Assembly: GCA_020634815.1 (NCBI GenBank)
Contig: JACKBA010000002.1
Span: forward strand, 310,001-374,000
From: Caldilineaceae bacterium
Lineage (GTDB): Bacteria; Chloroflexota; Anaerolineae; Caldilineales; Caldilineaceae
Direction: 5' to 3'
Length of the DNA: 64,000 nucleotides
Both the position numbers and the translations under genes were made by a program. Below, one piece after another: positions 16,439 to 25,700 of this stretch (positions are counted from its first letter, which is position 1; every line of letters begins with the position of its first letter). Below the pieces are notes generated by a model. That model was not told the origin of the DNA. It saw only the letters and a list, made by a program, of their open reading frames with translations, and ran no database searches.

Positions 16439-18577
16439 CTAGCGGGTAGCCATGCGCTCGTACGTCTCAGTATCGATGACCAGCCCGCGATCGTCGACCA
16501 ACTCATAGGGATAGGGGCGGTAATCGGCCACCATGGCACGCGCCTTGCGCACCTGGATCAGTCGCGGCCCGCCGATGAAGGCAAGGGGCGCCGGCTGATC
16601 GGCCTGCATCAGGTCTACAACGACATCGTATGCACTCACCAGGTCAGCGTCGCCGCTCGCACGGTCACTGCCGCGCCGCATGATGTCGAACAGCGTCACA
16701 TCGGGCAGACGGTAGCGCCGGTTCTTGCGGTGGATGAGCCAGGCAAAGGCCTTGGCATCGAAGGTGACCTCCTGTGGTGTGAGCGAATCGATTACGACCC
16801 GCAGCGGCCGCGGCATGGCCGCAACCGCGGCGGCAAGCCGGTACAGAAATGCCTCCGGGTCGCCGCTGCCGACCTCATCGCTGAAGCCGTCGAGGATGCG
16901 CAGCCGCCCTGCGGCCAGGGCCGCATCGACGTCAATGCCCACGCGCAGTAACGCGCGCCGCGCCCGGAAGACCGGCACGTCGTTGCTGAGCAGCAGGGCG
17001 CTGCCGCCCGCCGCCAGCCCGGCAGCGATGAACTGGCCGGCCAGCGTCGTTTTACCGGCGCCAGGGTCGCCGCGCAGCAACCACGCGCCGCCATGGTACA
17101 GGTTGGTGCCCAGCAGCGGCGCCAGCGCGCCGAAGGGCAGCGGGACCGGCTCGGCAAGTTCGTCCGCTTGCGGCGTCGCAGCGTAAAAGACCTGCAGGCC
17201 CCGTGCACTGATTTCCATCCGATGGCGGCCGGTCACGTGATTGGCGGCGCGCATCTTGATGATCTCCAGATAGCGGCGCCGTTGCAGGTTCACCATCTCG
17301 CTGGAGAGTACGATGGTGCCGTCGACGACGGTCTCTTCCACGCCAAAGCGCGAGACACGCCCCGGCTGGTCGGCCGGCACGTCGGAGATGAGGAGACCCA
17401 CCGCACCCAGCCGCTGCACCAGGGTTGCCAGCAGATAGGTCTTCTCGCGCTGTGTGGCCGCATCTTCGACCCGATAGAGAAAAACGGAAAAGGAGTCGAC
17501 GATGAGTCGCTGCGGCCGGAACTCCTCGAGTTGATTGCTCATTTGCTCCAGGTCGCGATCCAGGCTGATATCAGTCTGCGGCACAAAAACAACCCGAATC
17601 AGCCCCTGTTCTTCTAGTGCATTCAAATCCCAGCCAAAGCTGTTGGCAATTCGGCGCAGGCGGTCGGCACTCTCCTCGAAGGAGAAAATCATGCCGCGCT
17701 CGCCGCGCAGCGCGCCCGTCACCAGGAATTGCAGCGCTGCCGTCGTCTTGCCCGTACCTGAAACACCGGAGACGATCACTGTCCGCCCCGTGGGGATGCC
17801 GCCCTGCAATAATTCGTCCAGACCGGGAATCCCCGTCGGCATGACGCGGTCTTCCACCTCGACCACCGGCTCGCGACGGCGGATGGCAAAGGAGGGGCTG
17901 AAGACGCGAATACCCTGCTGCGAGATGTTGAAGGGAAAGCGCGCCACAAAGGGACTCTGCCCGCGCAGCTTCTTCACCTGTAGGAAGCGCTGCTCCTCGC
18001 CGTGTGCGGACTGCGTACCCATAAAGATGATGCCGTCGGCCATGGCAAATTCCAGCCAAGTTTCGTTCGTTTCTTCGTACTCGCCGACAAGCAGTGTCGT
18101 ACACTGAGCGCTGGCCAGGTTGATGGAGAGTTCGTAGCAGAAGCGCCGGAACTCGGTCACGTCCGCCGTGAGGTCGCGGATCGCCTTGAACGAATCGAGC
18201 ACCAGCAATACAGCATCTTCCGCTTCCACCGCCGCCAGTATGACGGCCGTTACCTCATTGAGTGGCATCCGGCTCAACTCGATGCCCAGGTCTCGGTAGA
18301 CTACCTGCTTTTCGAAGATCTCCTGGTCGTAGAATTCGAACCGGCGTACAAAGCGTAACACCTTGACCAGCGGCTCGGAGAGCGTGGACATGTAGATGAC
18401 TTTCAGGCCCGGATTGGCGCGTGCTATGCTGAACAGGATCTGCTGGGTTAGGATTGTCTTGCCGATGCCTGGCGGCCCGGCCAGCATGTTGAGCGAATAG
18501 GCCGGCAGCCCGCCCCCCAGAATCATGTCCAGGTTAACGATCCCGGTTTCAATCAAGTCGTGGCTATCGGCCATCAT
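16439..18577 (-). CDS. KaiC-like ATPase with three RecA/KaiC domains
   Basis: 712 aa with three P-loops: GPPGIGKT (34-41), GVSGTGKT (about 270-277) and GDPGAGKT (about 502-509). Each starts a KaiC-type unit with the typical lead-in (TGIVNLDMILGGGLP, TGIPGLDELLQGGIP). Walker B-like aspartates are in LLVLDSFKAI, RLIVDSFSVF and RVVIDSLTPQ. Domain 2 keeps the catalytic glutamate pair (FSFEESADRL); domain 1 has TLSEP and domain 3 has LSNDVP, so domains 1 and 3 may bind ATP without normal turnover. KaiC has two such domains. Its ATG overlaps the stop of small protein B (ATGATGG). Soluble, probably a hexameric signalling ATPase. Confidence 0.92.
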   Translation of the reverse strand: MMADSHDLIETGIVNLDMILGGGLPAYSLNMLAGPPGIGKTILTQQILFSIARANPGLKVIYMSTLSEPLVKVLRFVRRFEFYDQEIFEKQVVYRDLGIELSRMPLNEVTAVILAAVEAEDAVLLVLDSFKAIRDLTADVTEFRRFCYELSINLASAQCTTLLVGEYEETNETWLEFAMADGIIFMGTQSAHGEEQRFLQVKKLRGQSPFVARFPFNISQQGIRVFSPSFAIRRREPVVEVEDRVMPTGIPGLDELLQGGIPTGRTVIVSGVSGTGKTTAALQFLVTGALRGERGMIFSFEESADRLRRIANSFGWDLNALEEQGLIRVVFVPQTDISLDRDLEQMSNQLEEFRPQRLIVDSFSVFLYRVEDAATQREKTYLLATLVQRLGAVGLLISDVPADQPGRVSRFGVEETVVDGTIVLSSEMVNLQRRRYLEIIKMRAANHVTGRHRMEISARGLQVFYAATPQADELAEPVPLPFGALAPLLGTNLYHGGAWLLRGDPGAGKTTLAGQFIAAGLAAGGSALLLSNDVPVFRARRALLRVGIDVDAALAAGRLRILDGFSDEVGSGDPEAFLYRLAAAVAAMPRPLRVVIDSLTPQEVTFDAKAFAWLIHRKNRRYRLPDVTLFDIMRRGSDRASGDADLVSAYDVVVDLMQADQPAPLAFIGGPRLIQVRKARAMVADYRPYPYELVDDRGLVIDTETYERMATR

Positions 18578-18960
18578 GCGTCTACCCCCGTAACGCTTGC
18601 CGCAATCGCGTGTTTGGTCGCCGCGACCGGCTCGGCCAGCTTGGACATCAACACTTCGCCGGTCAGATCGGTCAACAACACAATCACGCCGTCGACCACC
18701 GCATTGACACCGGCCAACAATTCTTCCACGTCGGCGGGTAAGGCTTCGGCAGCGATCGGTTGCACGAAGATCGCACCATCCATCACCTGAAGCGCGGCCA
18801 AGAAGGGGAAGTGGCGTGCCTGGCGCCGCGCCACGCTGCGAAAGATCGCCGTGGCCGACGCCGAGCCGATCAGAAGCGCCATCGTGTCCATCAGGTTCTT
18901 TAGCTGCCGGCGGGCAGGTTCGAGAACCCTCACAAATTCCTGGTTCGAGTCAGTCGTCAT
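18574..18960 (-). CDS. Small protein B of the KaiC operon (unrecognised family)
   Basis: 128 aa from the ATG preceded by GGGAGGG; a GTG at 19026 overlapping the upstream stop is an alternative. I do not recognise the family. It resembles small protein A (20773-21246): a helical N-terminal half with an RxxARRQARHFPFL-type region, then a hydrophobic core with EALPADVEELLAGVNAVVDG followed by VIVLLTDLTGEVLMSKL. The matching stretch in protein A is EFIINIVDVLVVLTGDVLIRQV. Each of the two proteins directly precedes a KaiC-like ATPase gene, which suggests a partner or sensor subunit. No enzymatic motif is visible. Its stop overlaps the next ATG. Confidence 0.75.
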   Translation of the reverse strand: MTTDSNQEFVRVLEPARRQLKNLMDTMALLIGSASATAIFRSVARRQARHFPFLAALQVMDGAIFVQPIAAEALPADVEELLAGVNAVVDGVIVLLTDLTGEVLMSKLAEPVAATKHAIAASVTGVDA

Positions 18961-19022
18961 CGACGCATCCCTCCCGGTTTCGCTACGCAGTGCGGCCATC
19001 CTGTCAGGCGCCGTCACGGAGT

Positions 19023-20675
19023 TCACAGCACCGCCTGGTAGCGCGTGCCGTTCTTGCGATTGGCGTTGATGACCAGGCCGCGTGTCTCGAGTGCCGCCAA
19101 CTGTTCGCGCAGAACGTCCAGTTCCAGCCCAGTGTAATCGTGCAATTCGTCCAGCTCCGATGCACCGTAGCGGCTCAACATGCGCAGCAGGTATTGGCCG
19201 ACGGGGGAGATATCACGATAGCGCACGCTGCTGTCCAGCACGGGCATCCCGCCCATGATGCCGGTGACGGCGTCGATGGGGCCGGCCACGCGGATCCCGG
19301 AGTTGTTGATCGTGAACTCGCGAATCTCCTTGGAGTGTTGCGAGCCGCGCACCTTGAGCACGCTGAGCGCACGGCTCATGTAGCCGCCCATCTCCACGTA
19401 GCGCAGGAGGATCACGTTGTCGGCGATGAAGGAAATGCCGAATTCGCTGATCTGGAAGGTGCCGAAGAGTTCGGGGATCTCATTGGTGAAGAGCACCGTG
19501 ATGCCGGAGCGCTTGAATTCGTCCACCAGCGAGTAGATGTAGTCGCGGAAGCGCACCTTGTCCGGTGTGGCGATCTCCAGGTCCTTGAGGCTGTCGATGA
19601 GCACGCGTTTGGCGCCCACCCGGGCCACCGCCTGTTTCACCAACTCCGTGTGAATGTCGGGCTGGATCTCCACCGGCGATTGGTAGAGATGGGCCAGCAT
19701 GTTTTCCTTCTCCATCTTGGCCAGGTCCCAGCCAAACGAACGGGCAATCTGGCGCAGTTGGGTCGGGTTTTCCTGGAAGGTGATGATGGCGCCCGGCTCG
19801 CCCTCGGCGACGCCATTGGCAATGAAGTGCAGCCCCATGAGCGACTTGCCGGTGCCGGCGCCGCCGGCCACCATGGTGGCGGTGCCGCGCGGCAGCCCGC
19901 CGTCGACCATCTCGTCCAGCCGCGGCAGGCCAAACTGCACGCGATCGGAGGCGACGGCGTAGTCGACAAATGTTTCGGGCGTGCGGATGCGTGGATAAAC
20001 GGTGATGCCGTCGTCGTAGATCGTAAAGGGATGCATACCCTGGAAGAAGCGCCGGCCGCGCACCTTGTGCACCTCGAGATAGCGGTGGCGATTCAGCCCT
20101 TCGGCGCGGAAGGAAAGGAAAATGATGCCGTCGGCAATCGCAAAGATGGGCACTTCGGCGGTGTCCTTGGGCGTGTATTCGCCGACCAGGAAGGCCGTGC
20201 ACATGGAACTGACCAGGTTGACGGCCAGGTTGTAGGCGAAGATGCGCAGCTCGTCGGCCTGCGGCACGATGTCGCTGATGGCCTTGAAGGAGTCGATGAC
20301 CACGATGCGTGCGTTCTCCTCGTCGATGACCTCGTTGATGGTGCGGATCACCTCTTCCAGCGGCTTGGTCTGGATGTCGTCGCCGATATCGCGCATGACG
20401 ATGCTGGAGAACATCTTGTCCGGGTCATAGAAGTCGAAATTCTGGAGATAGCTCAAGAATTTCACACTCGGCTCGGAGATGGTCGTGAAGTAGATGGCCC
20501 GGTTGGTGGGCGATGCATTGGCAAAGAGCATCTGCAGCGCCAGCAATGTCTTGCCGGTGCCTGGCTCGCCGCCGATCACGTTGAGGGAGCGCATGGGTAT
20601 CCCCTCAGGGATGATTGCCGTATCAATGGCAGGCAGCCCGGTCCGAAATACCTCCGCGGTTTGCTTTTCACTCAT
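19023..20675 (-). CDS. KaiC-like ATPase with two RecA domains and a C-terminal winged helix
   Basis: 550 aa. P-loops are GEPGTGKT (36-43) and GGAGTGKS (about 270-277); Walker B-like strands are IVVIDSFKAI and RVLIDSLKDL. Domain 2 carries TFQENPTQL where KaiC has its glutamate pair. After about residue 485 comes a winged-helix-like tail (SPVGQYLLRMLSRYGASELD ... LREQLAALETRGLVI), unusual for KaiC and possibly for DNA or protein binding. A GAGGAG ribosome site precedes the ATG. It shares IYFTTISEP/IYMSTLSEP and the FDFYD/FEFYD stretch with the downstream three-domain protein, so the two are paralogues. No KaiA or KaiB gene is present, so a circadian role is not supported. Confidence 0.92.
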   Translation of the reverse strand: MSEKQTAEVFRTGLPAIDTAIIPEGIPMRSLNVIGGEPGTGKTLLALQMLFANASPTNRAIYFTTISEPSVKFLSYLQNFDFYDPDKMFSSIVMRDIGDDIQTKPLEEVIRTINEVIDEENARIVVIDSFKAISDIVPQADELRIFAYNLAVNLVSSMCTAFLVGEYTPKDTAEVPIFAIADGIIFLSFRAEGLNRHRYLEVHKVRGRRFFQGMHPFTIYDDGITVYPRIRTPETFVDYAVASDRVQFGLPRLDEMVDGGLPRGTATMVAGGAGTGKSLMGLHFIANGVAEGEPGAIITFQENPTQLRQIARSFGWDLAKMEKENMLAHLYQSPVEIQPDIHTELVKQAVARVGAKRVLIDSLKDLEIATPDKVRFRDYIYSLVDEFKRSGITVLFTNEIPELFGTFQISEFGISFIADNVILLRYVEMGGYMSRALSVLKVRGSQHSKEIREFTINNSGIRVAGPIDAVTGIMGGMPVLDSSVRYRDISPVGQYLLRMLSRYGASELDELHDYTGLELDVLREQLAALETRGLVINANRKNGTRYQAVL

Positions 20676-20772
20676 CTTCCCAACTCCTCGTTCTGGTCAG
20701 CTTGTTGCAATATAGGGCACACCGGCCGCGAAGACCTTGTGACTACCCTTTCAAACAGTTCACGCCGTCGAA

Positions 20773-21246
20773 TCATGCCGTTTCTCCACTATCAAAGTCA
20801 TCCACCACTTGCCGGATCAGCACGTCGCCGGTCAACACCACTAGCACGTCGACAATGTTGATGATGAATTCTTTGAAAGTGCTATGTAGCTCGTCGCGTG
20901 AGGCCGCGGGCATCTGCTCGCCCACTGGTGTCAGGTCGATCCCCTCGCGCGTGACGACGATATGGCGCAGGATCGGGTGGTGTCGCACCGTCACGCGCTG
21001 CGCTCGCTCCACCATGGCAACAACCGTCATGCGTCCCAGCGTCGGGGCCATGCGCTGCCAGATGCCGTCGAGCAGATCGGTGTAGATTGTCAGAATCTCC
21101 TGCTTGCGTGCATTGGCAACCTGTACGGCCACATATTCCTCAATCCGCTGGCGATACTCGTCGCTATTCGAATCGGGCACTTGGAGAGCCATAAATTCAT
21201 ATCCCTGCCGGCTACAATCCGAGCCGGTCACGGTCTTCGCCTTCAT
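20773..21246 (-). CDS. Small protein A of the KaiC operon (unrecognised family)
   Basis: 157 aa from the ATG that overlaps the regulator stop (ATGA); an internal ATG at 21192 (139 aa, MALQVPDS) is a plausible alternative. The protein is mostly helical, with TLGRMTVVAMVERAQRV, a short strand region (ILRHIVVTREGIDLTPVGEQ) and a hydrophobic C-terminal helix (FIINIVDVLVVLTGDVLIRQ) shared with small protein B. No known catalytic or metal motif. It lies between the receiver-only regulator and the two-domain KaiC-like ATPase. A role as adaptor between receiver and ATPase is inference only. Confidence 0.72.
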   Translation of the reverse strand: MKAKTVTGSDCSRQGYEFMALQVPDSNSDEYRQRIEEYVAVQVANARKQEILTIYTDLLDGIWQRMAPTLGRMTVVAMVERAQRVTVRHHPILRHIVVTREGIDLTPVGEQMPAASRDELHSTFKEFIINIVDVLVVLTGDVLIRQVVDDFDSGETA

Positions 21247-21611
21247 TGCACCGCACTTGCTCCGCCGATGGCGCCAAGCAGGTTGCGCACTCCGGAAGCC
21301 TTGTCGAAGAAGAAATCGGCGCCCAACTGTTCGGCGCGCAGGCGATAGCGGCCGGTGGCGTAGCTGGTGAATACGATGACAACCGGCGCACGCAGGCCCA
21401 TTCGCTTTGCCGCCTCCAACACCCGGAAGCCCTGCGGCCCATTCATTTGCAGGTCAAGGACGACCACGTCGGGTGGCGCCTGGCCAAGGATGGTGATGGC
21501 TTGGGCAGCGGATGCCGCCTCGCGCACGCTGTTGACCTCCGGTTGTTCGCGCAGAAGCGCAACGAGACTTTCGCGGGTAGCCCGCGAGTCATCCACAATC
21601 AAAATATCCAT
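21243..21611 (-). CDS. Receiver-only response regulator
   Basis: 122 aa, a single CheY-like receiver with no output domain. Acidic pocket VDDS near residues 6-9, phospho-acceptor D53 (VVVLDLQMNGPQG), T/S of FTSY near 81-83 and lysine K104 (FFFDKASG). The ATG at 21611 has GGGAG upstream; the longer frame adds unrelated residues. First gene of the seven-gene operon, so it probably relays phosphoryl signals from the kinases at the operon end to the ATPases. Confidence 0.9.
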   Translation of the reverse strand: MDILIVDDSRATRESLVALLREQPEVNSVREAASAAQAITILGQAPPDVVVLDLQMNGPQGFRVLEAAKRMGLRAPVVIVFTSYATGRYRLRAEQLGADFFFDKASGVRNLLGAIGGASAVQ

Positions 21612-21880
21612 GAAACTCCCTCGGGGCCGGTCCGGTATTATCCGCACCGGCAACCAATCACAGGGCAGAACGCGGCATGGCCTTCGTTCCCCCGGAATGC
21701 TGTCCGCCCTCGGGCGACGTACAACGGACTCACGGGAGCGTGACCACCGTCGTCGTCGAGCAAACCTTTATTTCTACGTGCCATCCAGCATAGTGGAACG
21801 CAGGCGAGGAATCTAGCGGAGGATGCCGCGCGTCCGTGTAGGAGTACGCCGACGTCGTGTCGGAGGATTGCCAGTTGATA

Positions 21881-22042
21881 GGATGAGGGGATGAGGGCTT
21901 GGGGTGTTGGGGGCTTGGGGGCTTGGGGTGTTGGGGGCTTGGGGGCTTGGGGGATTGGGGGCTTGGAGTAACTGCCATCCAGTACCCCACGACCCAAACA
22001 CCCCAACACCTCACCTTGTCATCTTTTCACCTTGTCATCTTT
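21881..22042. repeat. G-rich GGGGGCTT repeat and GATGAGG-word hairpin
   Basis: Left part (about 21881-21966) is a tandem series of runs of four to six G separated by CTT, TGTT or ATT; the right part (about 21991-22042) carries CCCAACACC and TTGTCATCTTTTCA words that pair back to it. The G-runs could form quadruplexes on the plus strand. It separates the NarL-type regulator stop from the KaiC operon. The rest of the 430-nt gap (21612-21880) shows no gene. Confidence 0.75.
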
Positions 22043-22675
22043 TCATCCCGCCATTCCCTTCTCCACCGCATAGCGGATCAACGCCGCGGTACTGGACAGG
22101 TCGAGCTTGGTCAGCAGGCGGGCGCGGTAGGTGCTCACCGTCTTGATGCTGATCCCCAGGGTCTGGCCGATCTCGGTTGCGGTCTGGCCGGCGGCCAGCA
22201 ACTCCAGCACCTGCCGCTCGCGCACGGAGAGGGTCGCAGCCGGATCGCTTTCGTGGTGCTGGTCGACGGTCTCGGCGAGCAAGGTCGCTAGCACCGGGGT
22301 GATGTGCCGCCCGCCCGTCGCCACCTGGCGCACGGCCGCCAGCACCTCGCTGCTGTCGCTTGCCTTGGGCAGATAGCCCGCCGCGCCGGCGCGCACGGCC
22401 GACACGGCATATTGCGCTTCGGGATACATACTCAGCGCCACCACCGCCGTGCCTGGGTGTGCCGCGCGCAGGTCGCCGATGACCTCGATGCCGTTGCGAT
22501 CGGGGAGCGCCACATCCAGCAGCACCACGTCCGGCCGCAGCGTCTGGGCCGCGGCGATGGCCTCGCCCGCGGTACCGGCCTCACCCACGACCTCGACATC
22601 GCCGGCCGCGGCCAACAGTTCGCGCACGCCCTGGCGTAGAATTGCATGATCATCCACAAGCAGCACGCGAATCAT
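22043..22675 (-). CDS. NarL/FixJ-type response regulator
   Basis: 210 aa. Receiver domain with VDDH at the start, phospho-acceptor D54 (VVLLDVALPDRNG) and lysine in YLPKASDS; C-terminal LuxR-type helix-turn-helix (about 145-205, LSVRERQVLELLAAGQTATEIG and SIKTVSTYRARL). Binds DNA when phosphorylated. It lies 79 nt downstream of the HisKA_3 kinase on the same strand, the usual arrangement for a cognate pair. Target genes unknown. Confidence 0.95.
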   Translation of the reverse strand: MIRVLLVDDHAILRQGVRELLAAAGDVEVVGEAGTAGEAIAAAQTLRPDVVLLDVALPDRNGIEVIGDLRAAHPGTAVVALSMYPEAQYAVSAVRAGAAGYLPKASDSSEVLAAVRQVATGGRHITPVLATLLAETVDQHHESDPAATLSVRERQVLELLAAGQTATEIGQTLGISIKTVSTYRARLLTKLDLSSTAALIRYAVEKGMAG

Positions 22676-22754
22676 GGTTCGCCTTCCTGTCTACTGATTC
22701 TGTCGCGGTCAAACTTCCCAGCCCACCAAACCAGGGAGCCGGCTGGTGGTTCAG

Positions 22755-25700
22755 CTACGGTTTGCCGGGTGCGTCGTCCGGCCCCGGATCAGAGCCGCCG
22801 CCGGCCATTGTGGCGGCATCGAGCGGGATGCGCACCGTCAAGATCGAGCCGCGGCCGGGCACGCCGGTCAGCACCATGCTACCGTCCCACGCTTCGGCGC
22901 GCTCGCGCATGCCGATGAGGCCCAACGCTTCGGCGGCGATCTGCCGGTCAATTTCCACCCCACGCCCGTTGTCGGCAACCAGCAGCACGACCTGCCCATC
23001 CTCCTCGGTAAGCTCCAGCGTCGCCTGCGTGGCCGCGGCATGGCGGGCGACGTTGGTCAGCGCCTCCTGGGCAATGCGATAGAGGTCCATCGCCAGTTCC
23101 GGATCCAGACGCTCTTCGAGCGCCTCGTCCAGATGCAAATCGGCCGGGATGGCGGCGGCGGTAGACCAGGTCTCCGCCAGGTACTCGAGCGCGGCCACCA
23201 ACCCCAGGTCGTCGAGCAACGACGGGCGCAGATCGCTCGTCACCGCCTGTGTCGTGCGGATGGCAGCCGTTGCCAGCCCGGCCATGCGCTCCAGCTTGGC
23301 GATGACATCCGGCGGCGCGCTGTCGTGCAGATGCGCATCCAGCCAATCGATATCGAGGCGCACGGCGGTCAGCGTGGCGCCCAGATCGTCGTGCAGGTTG
23401 CGCGCCAGTTCCTTGCGCTGCGTCATCTCGGTGCGCTCCAGCCGGCGCATGAGGCGGCGCAGGTCGCTCTGCGCGGTGCGCAGCGCATTCTCGGCATCAT
23501 GGCGCCGCGTGATATCGCGGTTGACCGCCACCACGGCGACCGGCGCCCCGCCATCGTCATATACATAGCTGACGCTGGCCAGCACACACAGTGATTGACC
23601 GTCCTTGTGGCGTTGGCTCACCTCGCCCTGCCAGCGCCCCTTGTCACGAAATTCGGCCAGGACCGCATCGAGGTCTTCGTGTTCGGTGCCCAGCAAAGCG
23701 TCCACACTGCGCCCGACCACTTCCCCGGCGCGCCAGCCGTACATCGCGTCGGCGTTGGCGTTCCAGTCGGTGATGTTGAAGGCCAGGTCGGTGACGATGA
23801 TCGCCTCCATGACGCCGTTCAGAATCTGCGCCTGGCGGCGATTGGCAGCTTCCAGTGCCCGCTGCTCGGTCAGGTCGTAGATTACGGCAATCCGCCCGGT
23901 AATTGCGCCGTCTTTCCCATGCAACTGCGAAATGGCGGTCCAGGTCCACAGCTCGCTGCCATTCAGCAAGACGAGAGGTATTTCACCTTCCCAGTGGCCG
24001 GTTGCCTCCAGAGCGCGCCGGATTTCGGGCACAGGATCCGGTGAGGACTCTCGAAATCCAAAGAAGTCGCGATAGCGGCGTCCCAGAATCTGGCCGGCGC
24101 TCACACCCGAAAGCGCCTCGGCGCCGGCATTCCAGAAGATGACACGGCCGGCGCTGTCGGTCACTGTCACTGCATCCTGAAGGTTGGACATGACACTGGC
24201 CAGAAATGCCTCTTGGGCACGGGCATCGACCTCTTCCGTGACATCCTCCATCATGGCCAGCAGGTGACGACCGCCGGACAACTCAATCGGCTGCAACGAC
24301 ATGCGGACAGGGTAGGATGAACCGTCGGCGCGCCGCATCCGCACGGCTGCCCGCTGCACGGAGCCTTGCGCCACAAGCAGATCCAGCAGTCGTTCTCGCT
24401 CCTCAGGAGTGGCGTACAGGTCCGCTGCATGGTCGAGCGCACGCACATCGGCATCGCTCACACCGCTGGCCTGCGCCATGGCCGCATTCCACGCAACCGG
24501 CTTCCCGGACGGATCCGAGATGCCCATGCCGATGGGGGCGTGTTCGAAAATGGCACGGTAATAGGCTTCGCTGCGCGCCAGGTCGGCCTCGAGTTGCTTG
24601 CGCTCGCCGATGTCACGCATGATCGACAGGTGCACGCCCGGCAGGATGTTGGCGACGGCCCGGTAGCCCACATCGATTACCGTGCCATCCTTGCGGCGTA
24701 CCTGCACCTCGCCGGCCTGCGATCCTTCGGCGATAAATGCCTGCCACAGCGCCAGCGCCGTGGCCTGCTCCATGGGTGGAAAGACATCCGTCACCGCCAG
24801 CGCGCGCATCTCCTCCACCGTGTAGCCCAGCGTCGCGGCCGCGGCCGGGTTGACGTCGATATAGCGCATATCGTCACCGGTCAGCAAGATCATGTCGGCA
24901 GCATGTTCGAAGATGGCCTCGAGGTGGGCGCTCTGTGTGGCCAACGCGTCCGCGAGGTGGTGTTCCGCCGTCACGTCGTGCAGGACGGCGATCCAGCCGT
25001 TATCGTTGCCAGACCGGTCGCGGCGGCGCGTGGCCGTTACCCCCATCCGACGCTCCGTGCCATCCGGCAGATCCACCACGAGTTGGGCGCTCCAATTGCC
25101 GCCGGGCGCCACGTCGGCCGGGGCTTCACCGGCGCCGGCAGGCTCGGCCACACGCCAGCGAAGTTGCCCATAGGCGCCCTGCCCCATGATATCGCCGGGG
25201 ACGACACAGAAGAGGGTCCTGGCGCGATCGTTCAGGTACTCGACGCGACGATCCTTGTCGACCACGACCACTGCTTCATGCATGGTGGCAAGCACGCGCG
25301 CCTGAAATTCAAGGTCGGCGCGCATCTTCGCTTCGGCGCTGACGTCTTCCACAATAGCGAGGGTCTGTGCGCCATCCGGCAGCGGGACCAGCGCGAGCGA
25401 GACGCGCGCCGGGAACGTTGTCCCATCCGGGCGCCGCATCTCCAGCTCCCTACCCTGGAATTCGATGTTGTCTGTTACGATTCGTCGTACGCGTTCTGCG
25501 TCCACGAAGAAGTCGCTCACGCGCTGTGTTGCCTGTAGCTCGGCTTCGCTGTACCCCGTAGTTCTCAGCATGGCCTGATTCCAGGCGACGGGCCGGCCAT
25601 CCCGATCCGCAGTGCCCAGCCCAAACGGCACGCTCTCGAAGATGGCCCGGTAGAATGCCCGTCTCTGGGCAACTTCACGCTCGGCCTGCTGCTGCGCGCT

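Noticed and set aside
16439..20675. Circadian clock kaiBC operon
   Set aside because: No kaiA or kaiB, three-domain architecture and winged-helix tail; KaiC-like, but not evidence of a clock.
18816..20861. 681-codon open frame antisense to the KaiC-like gene
   Set aside because: Composition (His/Asp/Val-rich) is that of a shadow frame; the other strand has two P-loops in frame.
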